From Gemmatimonadota bacterium (GTDB taxonomy: Bacteria > Gemmatimonadota > Gemmatimonadetes > Longimicrobiales > Gaopeijiaceae), in contig JAPPGM010000048.1 in the NCBI GenBank assembly GCA_028874995.1, positions 1 through 54,245 of the forward strand: a DNA stretch of 54,245 nt, in the 5' to 3' direction. Below are positions 42,948-51,319 of the stretch, one piece after another. How positions within the stretch are numbered: position 1 is the first letter of the stretch; every line of letters starts with the position of its first letter. The notes below the pieces were generated by a model. It was given only the letters and a program-made list of their open reading frames with translations, was not told the DNA's origin and searched no databases. A program made the position numbers and the translations under genes.

Positions 42948-44240
42948 TCACGAGCCCGATTCCGCGCCCGCAGATCCTGCTTGCCCGCGCCGAATCCGGT
43001 ACCCCTCCACCCTCTCTCTCCCAAGCTCATCACGCCGAATCATCAGGAAATAGTCCTTTCCCACCCAGCAGGGGGAGAACATCGAGCAGAGGTCAAGATC
43101 CGTCGGCTCCGGATTCGGTGGCAGCGCGAGGGCGCCGAGCCACCGTCCCTCCGCATTGAACACACTCCACCGGTCGGGTAGGCCCGACTCCGAATCCGAC
43201 CACTCGTTGACCCAGAGATAGCCTTCGGCATCCACGAGAAGAGCTTCGATCGCGGGGTATGCCATCCTCCTGCGGGGTTCGCCATCGCCTCCCATCCACA
43301 TTGGCCCGCTCAGCGCTTCCCTTGATCTCTCCCGGGCTTCCAACTCCGCCGCCCACGCCTTGTCGGTGACGGGCGGCGGATCGGTCGTACGCCGAATGAT
43401 CCGCACCAGAGTACCGTCGAGCGATCGCTGATGCACCTCGTCGCCCGTGTTGCTGATGTAGACCGACAAGGGATCGCCACCCACCGCCATGCGAGACCCG
43501 GGGCGGGAACACCCGAACGGGTGGGCAGCGTAGGCACCGTCGATCCTGAGGAGCTGTTCGCCGGGCACGGTGATTTCGTCCTGACCGGCGAAGCTGACCT
43601 TGGTGTCCAGGTGGGAGCAATCCTCTTGCGGCCGGCCGGCAGCTCTTTTCCTGACTCCGATCAGGAATGACCCATCCGGAAGGGGAAGCCGAAACGGGTT
43701 TTCATAGGTGGCCCCGTGCTCCATCAGCCCGGCATAGTCGACCGACCGCTCTCCGAGCACCGTCCCGGCGGTGTCGAAATAGTCGATCGATGCCCCGAAG
43801 CGCTCCCACACGACCAGCGTGTCGGGCGGCAGATACTGCATGAGTTCCGGTATGCCGAACTCGCCCGGGCCCTCTCCCGGGCGGCCGATGGTACGGGACA
43901 GCTCTCCTGAAGGGTCGAAGATGAAGAGTTGCTTGTTCGAGAAGGAAAGTGTCGCCACCCTGCCGTCCGGAAGCCGTGCGATTCCGGCCGTCCAATCCAA
44001 CCGGGCGGAGTCGTCGGCCAGCACGAATTCGGGCTCGGGGTCGATGGTCCAGAACTCCCCGGCGGGATACCTCGGGGCGTGGTTTTCGATGATTTCGATG
44101 CCCGCGGAGTCCCGGACGGTGAAGCCGTGATCTTGGACGGCCAGACTCTCGTCCCGTGATGCGGAGTCGCACCCGGACACGATGACTGCAATCGTCACGA
44201 CTGCGCTGACCGTCGTCCCCCGGAACTTGGCGAGCGTCAT
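42948..44240 (-). CDS. Six-bladed beta-propeller lipoprotein (subfamily B, copy 4)
   Basis: 430 residues, ATG at 44240, eight bases after the stop of the 168-residue protein gene. Lipobox Cys24 (IVSGC). Motifs are DSAGIEIIENHAPRY, FWTIDPEPEFVL, GRPGEGPGEF, YLPPDTLVVWE, IIRRTTDPPPVTDKAW and VEGYRIRRGQ. The blade after PEFVL is shorter than in other copies, with the GGSED-type linker deleted (VLADDSARL). Function unknown. Confidence 0.86.
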   Translation of the reverse strand: MTLAKFRGTTVSAVVTIAVIVSGCDSASRDESLAVQDHGFTVRDSAGIEIIENHAPRYPAGEFWTIDPEPEFVLADDSARLDWTAGIARLPDGRVATLSFSNKQLFIFDPSGELSRTIGRPGEGPGEFGIPELMQYLPPDTLVVWERFGASIDYFDTAGTVLGERSVDYAGLMEHGATYENPFRLPLPDGSFLIGVRKRAAGRPQEDCSHLDTKVSFAGQDEITVPGEQLLRIDGAYAAHPFGCSRPGSRMAVGGDPLSVYISNTGDEVHQRSLDGTLVRIIRRTTDPPPVTDKAWAAELEARERSREALSGPMWMGGDGEPRRRMAYPAIEALLVDAEGYLWVNEWSDSESGLPDRWSVFNAEGRWLGALALPPNPEPTDLDLCSMFSPCWVGKDYFLMIRRDELGRERVEGYRIRRGQAGSAGAESGS

Positions 44241-44248
44241 TGCGCTAA

Positions 44249-44755
44249 TCAGAAGCGCAGCCGCACTCCCAACCCGAGTTGCCTGCCCGGCGTGACCGAC
44301 AGGGCGAGCCCCGCGTCGTTCAGACCGAGACGCCTCCGGTAGAACGCATTGGTCCGTCTTGCGAGCCTCAAGGCCGAATCGAACGCCCAAACGCGACTGC
44401 CAATGATAGCCATCGCGCAAGTCTTGACTGTAATCTCGCGCCCCCAACAGCGCGGTTTGTCCCTCGTACAGTGGTGTCCGGTCATTGCAGTGGCCCAGAA
44501 GATGACCGCCGCCGCACCCATCAGCCCGGCCATCGGCTTTCCCCCATCCTCGTCGCCGGCATACGCGTGGCCCACGGTGGGGAGGATCAGCTCGAGTGTT
44601 GCGGCGAGCCACGGACTCTTCTTCATGTCCTCGTAGCGTTCTTCCGGACTCTTCTGCGGGGGCCGCACGATCCTGGGTCGCTGGGCGTGGAGTTGGTCGG
44701 CATGCCCGAGCAGGACACCGAGAACGAGGAGCAAGTTGATGTGACGGTGCTTCAT
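44249..44755 (-). CDS. Small exported membrane protein paired with propeller (copy 2)
   Basis: 168 residues, the same length as the 39651 gene. Signal peptide to about LHAQ; RPRIVRPPQKSPEERYEDMKKSPWLAATLELILPTVGHAYAGD is nearly identical, while the middle differs and adds cysteines (HHCTRDKPRCWG). The end SVTPGRQLGLGVRLRF is conserved. Its pairing with a subfamily B propeller immediately downstream repeats the 38322-40157 module. Confidence 0.75.
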   Translation of the reverse strand: MKHRHINLLLVLGVLLGHADQLHAQRPRIVRPPQKSPEERYEDMKKSPWLAATLELILPTVGHAYAGDEDGGKPMAGLMGAAAVIFWATAMTGHHCTRDKPRCWGREITVKTCAMAIIGSRVWAFDSALRLARRTNAFYRRRLGLNDAGLALSVTPGRQLGLGVRLRF

Positions 44756-44864
44756 GTGCGAAACTCCTTCCGTTCCAGCTCCCATCCGGGGTGGAAAACG
44801 TGCCCCCACCGGCTTCGAACGGCAACCACCCGTCTCCCAAGTGGGGGCGAGCGGGTCGAGAGAA

Positions 44865-46005
44865 TCAGTTGCCCGGCAAACTGTAGCGTTCCAGAAACGC
44901 CTGGTCGACATCGTTGAAGGCGACCACATAGACCGATTCCGCCCCGAAACCCGCCACGCGCCGGTCTCCGTCAGCGACCAGGCGGAGCACCAGACGCCCC
45001 TGCCGGTCGAAGACGTCATAGGGGCTGTCGCCGCCGCCCGCATCGTGGCGGAGCACCCAGGCCCGGTCCATAGGGTCGACATGAACGGTCTGGTAGTGGA
45101 AGGCCGGCATCACCTCCGGCCATTGGTCGCTGTCGTAACTCAGCTGTTCCGTGTCGGGATTGCGTCGGTAGGGAATGAAACGCGTGTCGCCGGTCGGACC
45201 GAAAACCCCGCGAATGGCCCGGGAGTGGCGCTGGAGGTCGCGAAAGAACTCTTCCATGAGCGTCTGGGTGACGGGGATGGCGGCGAACGCCACGGTGTCG
45301 CCGTGAAGCACCGAGCCGCCGGGCGAGATCCAGTCGACGCCGTAAAGCGTCAAAGCGTGCCACAACGACCGATCCGTCGGCGGCCACACCCCAGGCATCG
45401 TGCGGCATCAGCGTACCGGCCCACTTCGTCTTGATGGTCCGGAGACTGTCGACCGTTTCGCGTGCCGGATCGACGCGCAGGATCGTGGCGGTGTCGGCAC
45501 CCGTCGGAGGCCACGGCTCCGGTGCGACATAGATGTGTCCGCGAGCGTCCACTGCGTGGGGTGCCGCCAGCAGGACGCTCCCCCCTTCCGGATGCACGGT
45601 GATGGACTGCGTGGCCGCGACTTCCAGGTTTGGCGCAAGCCGCATCAGGCGGCCGTTGCCCAGGTCCACCAGCAGCGTTGAGTCGCCCGGCAGCGGCCAG
45701 ACGGCATCCGGCTCGAGGTATTCGTCGGGCCCCTCCCCCCGTCCCCCCACCGTCGTGCGCGTCTGCGCCTCCATGTCCACGCGATAGACGGCCCTGTCGA
45801 ACAGGTCGGCGAGCAGGACGTCGCCGCCGGGCAGCTCGCGCACCACGTGCAGATATCCGAACGCCTCGGGGAAGACTGCCGTGGGCGGTCCGAGTGGTGC
45901 GCGCGGCTGTTCCGCAACCTCGTCTTCGGCGACGTCGCCGCACGCAAGCCCGCAGGCGAGCGATATGGCCACCACCATTCGACGCCAGAGTATCGTTGAA
46001 CCCAT
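44865..46005 (-). pseudogene. Frameshifted beta-propeller lipoprotein (subfamily C, copy 1)
   Basis: The gene starts at ATG 46005 with a lipobox Cys22 (CGLAC) and reads RGEGPDEY and HDAWGVAADGSVVVAR, then shifts frame. One extra T in a run of three (plus-strand A at 45344-45346) breaks it; after that point the other frame continues with YGVDWISPGG, HYQTVHVDPMDRAW, DVFDRQGRLVLRLVADGDRRVAGFG to the stop at 44865. The intact paralogue at 47433 shows the expected unbroken order. Either a genuine recent inactivation or a sequencing error. Confidence 0.8.
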
Positions 46006-46051
46006 GTCGGGGCCTTTCCAGCCGGGGTGAGTCGACCGTCCGCCCTGGTCC

Positions 46052-47377
46052 CTAGTCCGCCCGCCGAATCCTGTACCCCTCCACCCGCTCCACGCCATAG
46101 TCGTCGCGCCTGATCGTCAGGAACATGTCCCGGTCCACCCAGCAGGGCACCATGTACTTGTAACACGTGAAGAGATCCGAGAGCGCGGGTTCCGGCGGCA
46201 CGGTGAGGATTCCCAGCCAGCGTCCCCACGGACTGAAGACGCTCCACCGGTCCGGCCATCCGGTCTCCGACTCCGACCACTCCCTTACCCAGAGATAGCC
46301 TTCCGCGTCCACGACGAGTCCGCCCACCGCCGGATACGACTCCTTGCGGGGCATCCCGTCGAAGACGCCCGGAGGCAGAGGCTCGCCGATCACTTCGCCG
46401 AACGCGTACATGTCATCCATCCACGCGCCGTGCGATCTGTCGGTTACGGCCAGCGGATCGGTCGTTCGCCGGATGATGCGCAGCAGCTTGCCGTCGAGGG
46501 CGAACTGGAGGATTTCGTTGCGGTCGCCCTCGCTGATGTAGACCGAGAGCGGATCGCCTCCGACCGCGATGTGGGAATCGAGTGCAAAGGTGGGGACGAA
46601 GGGGATGCCGAAGTCGGAATCGATGTCCATCTCCGGAACCCACATCTCCATCCCTGCCCATTTCCCGAAGGATTGGATGCCGTATTCATCGTCGACCCTC
46701 AGGTATTCTTCGGGCATGAATCTGAACGTGCTGCCGGGCATCGGTTCGCCGAGCTCCCTGGCCGCCTCCGGGTCACCGCGACCCACGATAAAGGACCCGT
46801 CCGGAAGGGTCATTCTCATGGACTCGCCGGACGCGCCGGGCACGCGCTCCATCAGGACGGCGTGGTCGATGGTCCGTTCCCGCAGCAGCGAACCTTCGGT
46901 ATCGAAATAGTTGATCGAGGTCATGTGGTAGTCCCAGACGACCAGCGTGTCCGGCGGAAGGTACTGCAGCCGTTCCGGCCGCAGGAACTCACCGGGACCC
47001 TCTCCCGCACGTCCGATTGTGGCGGACAGCTTGCCGGAAGCCTCGAAGAGGAACAGCGCCCGGCCCTCGCCGGAGAGGACCGCCACCCTGCCGTCCGTCA
47101 AGCGGGCGATTCCGACCACATCCCAGATCAGCTGTGCCGAGTCGTTCGCCGCGCCGCGCGGGTTTTCTTCCCCACCCAGCACGATCTCGGGCTCGGGGTC
47201 GACCGTCCAGAACTGCCCGGGCAGGTGTTCGGGCGTGTGGTTCACAACAATCTCGACGCCCGCGGAGTCGTGGACGGTGTAGCCGGTGCCGTTGGCGCCG
47301 GGCACCGCAGGCCGGTCGCAGGCCGCGGCGGTGATCGCCATCGCGCAGACGGTGGAGAGGGCGGTCGGCTTGTTCAT
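46052..47377 (-). CDS. Six-bladed beta-propeller lipoprotein (subfamily B, copy 5)
   Basis: 441 residues, ATG at 47377, with lipobox Cys20 (TAAAC). It keeps DSAGVEIVVNHTPEH, FWTVDPEPEIVLGG, GRAGEGPGEF, YLPPDTLVVWDY, IIRRTTDPLAVTDRS and VEGYRIRRAD. It is about ten residues longer than its relatives, with an extra loop around MWVPEMDIDSDFGIP. It sits between the two subfamily C genes. Function unknown. Confidence 0.86.
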   Translation of the reverse strand: MNKPTALSTVCAMAITAAACDRPAVPGANGTGYTVHDSAGVEIVVNHTPEHLPGQFWTVDPEPEIVLGGEENPRGAANDSAQLIWDVVGIARLTDGRVAVLSGEGRALFLFEASGKLSATIGRAGEGPGEFLRPERLQYLPPDTLVVWDYHMTSINYFDTEGSLLRERTIDHAVLMERVPGASGESMRMTLPDGSFIVGRGDPEAARELGEPMPGSTFRFMPEEYLRVDDEYGIQSFGKWAGMEMWVPEMDIDSDFGIPFVPTFALDSHIAVGGDPLSVYISEGDRNEILQFALDGKLLRIIRRTTDPLAVTDRSHGAWMDDMYAFGEVIGEPLPPGVFDGMPRKESYPAVGGLVVDAEGYLWVREWSESETGWPDRWSVFSPWGRWLGILTVPPEPALSDLFTCYKYMVPCWVDRDMFLTIRRDDYGVERVEGYRIRRAD

Positions 47378-47432
47378 CGGGGGGACTCCCTGTGGTGTAC
47401 GTGGATGATCGGTGGAATGTGTCGTGAAAGGG

Positions 47433-48728
47433 TCAACCACCCGGCAGCCGGTGGCGTTCCAGGAACACGCGGTCGAGGTCGTCGAAGGCCGCGACGTAGA
47501 CGGCACCGGCCCCGAACCCCACCACTCGCCGGTCGCCGTCCGCCACAATCCGCAGCGCGAGCCGTCCCTGGCGGTCGAAGATGTCGTAGGGACTGTCGCC
47601 CCCGGCCGAGTCGTGGCGGTGCACCCAGGCGCGGTCAAGCGGGTCGACATGGACGGTCTGGTAGTGGAAGGCCGGCATCACCTCCGGCCAGAAATCCCGG
47701 TCATACTGTGCCGGCTCCAGGTCCGGATTGCGTCTGTAGAGAATGAAGCGCGCGCCGGCGGCACCGATGACCACACTCCGAATGACCCGGGAGTGGCGCT
47801 GGAGGTCACGATAGTACTCGGCCTTCTCGGCAGTGGTGACGGGGACCGGGTCATAGGGCACGGTGTCGCCGCGGATCACCGAGCCATCGGGCGAGAGCCA
47901 GTCCACACCGTACGCGTCGGCCCGCGCCACGACGACCGAACCGTCGGCGGCCACACCCCAGGCGTCGTGCGGCATGAGACCTCCCGCCCACCTGGTTCTG
48001 ATGGTGCGTAGGCTGTCGACCGTTTCGCGCACCGGATCGATGCGGAGAATCGTGGCAGTGTCGGCCCCGGTAGGGGGCCACGGCTCCGGTGTGGTGTAGA
48101 TGTACCCGTGACGATCGACGGCGTGCGGCACCGCCAGCACCATGCTTCCCGCCTCGGGACGGACGGTCATGGAGCGGGTCGCTCCGAACGCCAGATCCGG
48201 CCCGATTCTGACCAGGCGTCCGCGGCCCACGTCGACCAGCAGCGTGGAGTCCCCTGGCAGCGGCCACACGGCGTCCGGTGCGAGGTATTCGTCAGGGCCC
48301 TCTCCCCGTCCCCCCACCATCGTGCGGGTCTGCGTCGCCATGTCCACGCGATAGATCGCCTCGTCCAGCAGGTCGGCGACGAGGACATCGCCGTCGGGCA
48401 GCTCGCGCACCGAGTGCAGGTACCCGAATTCACCCGCGAAGACTGCCGTGGGCGGGCCGAGTGGTCCGCGAGGCGGCTCGTCGATCCGGCGTTCCATGAC
48501 GCGGTCTGTGGCAACATCGGCGCAGGCGGGAGCGCACAAGAGGATTGGGGCAACTGCGATTCCAAGCCGCCTGGCCGCCGATTTCAGCGCCGACGATGAC
48601 CGTGATTCGCGGCCACTGCCGGGTCCGTCGCTGTGGAAAAGGGGTCGCTTGCTGATCGGATGGACTCCCTGCCAACAGTGGGGACGTGTCCGGCGCGCCG
48701 GGCACCGGGCGGGGGGGGACACCACCAT
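47433..48728 (-). CDS. Beta-propeller lipoprotein (subfamily C, copy 2; start uncertain)
   Basis: From ATG 48728 the frame encodes 431 residues, but the signal peptide (LGIAVAPILLCAPAC) lies about 60 residues in, which is odd. A CTG at 48587 would place it at the N-terminus and give 384 residues; the 5' end may also hide a frameshift. The body shows GPLGPPTAVFAGEFGYLHSVRELPDGDVLVADL, GGRGEGPDEY, WPLPGDSTLLVD, and the ending FLERHRLPGG shared with the broken copy. Function unknown. Confidence 0.7.
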   Translation of the reverse strand: MVVSPPARCPARRTRPHCWQGVHPISKRPLFHSDGPGSGRESRSSSALKSAARRLGIAVAPILLCAPACADVATDRVMERRIDEPPRGPLGPPTAVFAGEFGYLHSVRELPDGDVLVADLLDEAIYRVDMATQTRTMVGGRGEGPDEYLAPDAVWPLPGDSTLLVDVGRGRLVRIGPDLAFGATRSMTVRPEAGSMVLAVPHAVDRHGYIYTTPEPWPPTGADTATILRIDPVRETVDSLRTIRTRWAGGLMPHDAWGVAADGSVVVARADAYGVDWLSPDGSVIRGDTVPYDPVPVTTAEKAEYYRDLQRHSRVIRSVVIGAAGARFILYRRNPDLEPAQYDRDFWPEVMPAFHYQTVHVDPLDRAWVHRHDSAGGDSPYDIFDRQGRLALRIVADGDRRVVGFGAGAVYVAAFDDLDRVFLERHRLPGG

Positions 48729-48922
48729 GTCCAAGCAAGAACGGGACCAGCGCCGAGCCGGTCGGTAACCCGGCACAGGGCATCGAAGCCCGCGAATCGC
48801 TCGTTCGCAGCCACCCCGCCCGTCACACCTGTGTCCATCCTCCCACACCCCGTGTCCGTCCGGCCACAACGGGGCCCGCGGGCATTCGTCCCCCTCAGCT
48901 CTCTCCGGAATGTATACTGGAG

Positions 48923-48952
48923 ATTACATTATGGAAACTTGCCATTACATTA
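48923..48952. promoter_or_regulatory. Paired ATTACATTA direct repeats
   Basis: ATTACATTA occurs at 48923-48931 and 48944-48952, 21 bp apart (two helical turns), between qhpB and the subfamily C propeller gene and upstream of the latter. The first eight bases resemble one arm (ACATTACA) of the palindrome upstream of the molybdate regulator. Confidence 0.3.
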
Positions 48953-50050
48953 ACCCCCCGGCCCCGTCCCCTCCGGAATCATGATGAACGAGGTCATGTC
49001 CGCGTCGTACGCCACCGTGCGCAGGAACTCGTACGTGGCCGCGTCGTACACGTCGACTGTGCCGCCCGCGTTGTAGATGTACAGGAGCTCGCCGTTCGAG
49101 CTGACCTCCAAGCTCATCCGGGGCCGTCCCGCAAACCGCTGGCGGCTCTCCACCCGGCGGCCCTCAAGGTCGAAGGTCCAGAACTCGTAGTTCCCGATCT
49201 GCTGCACCAGCCCGTACCCCTTCCTGCCCCCCGGCGCCAGACGAAAGCTGACCCCCCGGCTTGGCCCCAGGGTGAAGAAGTCGAACTCCCTCTCGGCAAG
49301 GTTGACCCGCGCGATCCCCATGATGCGGCGGTTCTGCACCGGGTCCGTGAAGTTGAACAGCCCGGTGTGGATGCCCGGCTCGTCGTGCGAGCTGCGGGGG
49401 AAGCCGAAGCTGAAGCGGCCCAGCCCCTCCTCGAGCGGCCGGGACAGTTCCCAGCGATCCGCTTCCGTGTAGTTCTCCGTCTCCAGCACGAGAATGTCGC
49501 GGCCGAAGAAGTACAGGTACTCACCGTCGGGCGAGAACATGAGGCGCACCCGCTGGCGCTCCTCGCCGTCCGGCCACGGGATCGTGTCGGTGACCTCCTT
49601 CTCCTTCAGGTCGTACTTGAGGAGGACCGGATCGTCAATCTCCCAACGGTCGATCCGCTTCGTGTAGCGCATCGTGTTGAGGATGACGAACTCCTCCTGC
49701 GGGTCGACCGTCATCCCCCAGATCCGCACCTTCGACCGTCCCCGGCTCAGCGTGAAGCTGTCGATGGACTTGCGCGCGGCCACGTCGATGATCTCGATCT
49801 CCTCGAATTCGGCGTTGCGCAGGTAGATGCGTTCGTGGTTCTGCGATAGCGTTAGGCTGATGGGGATCCCGGTCGTCGTCTCGATCCGGTCGACTACCTC
49901 CAGCGTGCTCTCGTCGATGACCAGGATGGACCGGTCGTAGGCACCCATGTAGATGATGCCGTTGCCGCCGCTTTGGGCCTGGGCGGGTGGGGTGGTGAGG
50001 GTGAGGGCGGCGAGGGCCGCGGCCGCGAGCGGGGCGGAAGAACCCCTCAC
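48950..50050 (-). CDS. qhpB: Quinohemoprotein amine dehydrogenase beta subunit-like propeller
   Basis: 366 residues from a GTG at 50050, overlapping the qhpC stop by four bases (GTGA). A signal peptide is present (PLAAAALAALTLTTPPAQAQ). The mature part is a YVTN-like propeller: IIYMGAYDRSILVIDESTLEVVDRIETTTG, RSKVRIWGMTVDPQEEFVILNT, VRLMFSPDGEYLYFFGRDILVLE and ELLYIYNAGGTVDVYDAATYEFLRTV. In QHNDH the beta subunit is a seven-bladed propeller packed against the gamma subunit in the periplasm. Assignment rests on this fold and on the translational coupling to qhpC. Confidence 0.8.
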   Translation of the reverse strand: MRGSSAPLAAAALAALTLTTPPAQAQSGGNGIIYMGAYDRSILVIDESTLEVVDRIETTTGIPISLTLSQNHERIYLRNAEFEEIEIIDVAARKSIDSFTLSRGRSKVRIWGMTVDPQEEFVILNTMRYTKRIDRWEIDDPVLLKYDLKEKEVTDTIPWPDGEERQRVRLMFSPDGEYLYFFGRDILVLETENYTEADRWELSRPLEEGLGRFSFGFPRSSHDEPGIHTGLFNFTDPVQNRRIMGIARVNLAEREFDFFTLGPSRGVSFRLAPGGRKGYGLVQQIGNYEFWTFDLEGRRVESRQRFAGRPRMSLEVSSNGELLYIYNAGGTVDVYDAATYEFLRTVAYDADMTSFIMIPEGTGPGG

Positions 50051-50454
50051 GGGAAGATCAGGTCGATCTTGCGCCAGTCCTTCTGGGCGGACGCGCACTT
50101 CCCGGTCCAGTCGGGCGCGTGGTTCAGCTGGTCGGGGACGTGGGCGGGCCAGAAGCAGGCCAGGTGGCAGTCGAAGAGGTCGCGCTCGACGGGTTGGCAG
50201 AGGCCGGCGGTGCCGCCGGTGGAGTCGACCTCCCAGCCGGGGGCGAAGACGAGGGAGCAGCCGAGGGGGATGTGGGGGCCGGAGCGGCTTTCGAGGCCGA
50301 CGACGTCGAGGTCGGCGGAGGCGGCAGCGGTTGCTTCGGGTGAAGCGTCACCGTTTTCGGCGGGTGAGGGTGCCGCAGGCGTTACCGGGTCCGGCGTGCC
50401 CACATGCTCCTCAATCCGCCGGGCCTTCTGGTTGATGGCTTTCAGGTGGTCCAC
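50047..50454 (-). CDS. qhpC: Quinohemoprotein amine dehydrogenase gamma subunit precursor
   Basis: 135 residues from a GTG at 50454, behind GGAGGG. The core GCSLVFAPGWEVDSTGGTAG and following LCQPVERDLFDCHLACFWP match the CTQ-containing gamma subunit. Cys66, Glu75, Cys86, Asp92, Cys96, Cys100, Trp102 and Asp108 have exactly the spacing of the Cys-Glu, Cys-Asp and Cys-Trp cross-link residues of Paracoccus QHNDH (7, 16, 27, 33, 37, 41, 43, 49), so cofactor formation is intact in sequence. The leader keeps LKAINQKARR but is lengthened by about 30 Pro/Ala-rich residues. It acts in the periplasm to oxidise primary amines, with subunits not present here. Confidence 0.92.
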   Translation of the reverse strand: MDHLKAINQKARRIEEHVGTPDPVTPAAPSPAENGDASPEATAAASADLDVVGLESRSGPHIPLGCSLVFAPGWEVDSTGGTAGLCQPVERDLFDCHLACFWPAHVPDQLNHAPDWTGKCASAQKDWRKIDLIFP

Positions 50455-50605
50455 TCGTCGCCCTCCTTGGGGTGTACGGTGCTGGCCGGTTGCAACATAG
50501 GGGGCTGAGGGGCCGCTGGCGAGACTGGGACCGCGGCGCTCTTTGCCCCTTCGATCGCGGTCGGGTTAGCATACACCACTCGTTCCGCCAGGCAAGGAGG
50601 GGATC
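50455..50605. promoter_or_regulatory. Divergent promoter region, qhpC and membrane protein
   Basis: 151 bp between divergent genes. A GGAGGG precedes the qhpC start and AAGGAGGGG precedes the ATG at 50606. No clear -10/-35 or operator is recognised. It is the point where qhpA and qhpD would be expected in a complete qhp cluster; none is present. Confidence 0.4.
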
Positions 50606-51319
50606 ATGGAACAGCGCCGGGACTTCGACCTTGACGCGCAGGTCGGCGAGTGGAGGAGATGGCAGGAGCGCACCTCGTCACTATCACCGCGCGAACTCGA
50701 CGAGCTGGAGGACCACCTGAGGGCGCATGTCGATCTCGAAAAGGAGTTGAATCCGGGGATGGGACCTTCCCGCGCGTTCCGGGTCGCGTGCGATGAGATC
50801 GGCAGGGCCACCGCGCTCTCGAAGGAGTTCGCCAAGGTGGGCAAGGTGCGGTGGCGGAGAATGTTCATGCAGGGCTGGGTCCTGTACGCGGCTTCGTTCC
50901 TCTTGCCCTCGAGCGAACTCGAATTCAGTCACGGCTACCAGTTTCTCCTCGACTTCACATTGAGCGATCTCACCTATCCCAATGTCCTGGCGTTCGCCTT
51001 TCTTCCAAACCTCGTGATGTTCATGACGACCCCGGTGTTCCTGGGCCGCAAGCCACCGTCCCCTCGTTGCTTGAAGTGGTTGCTCGGCATTGCTGGGGTC
51101 GGTGCGCTCGGAGCCGCAGTGGTCCACTCGGCCCGTTTTATGGTCGGCCCTCCGAATCTCGGCTTGTGGGACCCGCTCGCCGCCTTTGGCATCGGTTTCT
51201 GGGCCTGGACCGCCTCACTGATCTTCGTGGCCGCGGCACTTCAGCTGCGCGCTCGCGAGTGGGCATCGGCGAAGCCCGAACCGTGGACCCGTGTCCCGGA
51301 CCGGGGAGCATACCAATGA
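50606..51319 (+). CDS. Membrane protein with permease-prefix-like N-terminus
   Basis: 237 residues, ATG at 50606 behind AAGGAGGGG. Residues 10-85 are helical and charged (LSPRELDELEDHLRAHVDLEKELNPG, SRAFRVACDEIGRATALSKEF), like the permease prefix domain found on ABC-type permeases and DUF1700 proteins. Four or so membrane helices follow (residues about 90-225). It is coupled by ATGA to a PadR regulator, a common pairing. Function unknown. Confidence 0.75.
   Translation: MEQRRDFDLDAQVGEWRRWQERTSSLSPRELDELEDHLRAHVDLEKELNPGMGPSRAFRVACDEIGRATALSKEFAKVGKVRWRRMFMQGWVLYAASFLLPSSELEFSHGYQFLLDFTLSDLTYPNVLAFAFLPNLVMFMTTPVFLGRKPPSPRCLKWLLGIAGVGALGAAVVHSARFMVGPPNLGLWDPLAAFGIGFWAWTASLIFVAAALQLRAREWASAKPEPWTRVPDRGAYQ

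Noticed and set aside
48729-48949. Possible missing qhp gene between qhpB and the propeller array
   Set aside because: Frames here are short and lack motifs; no trace of an alpha subunit or radical SAM protein was found.
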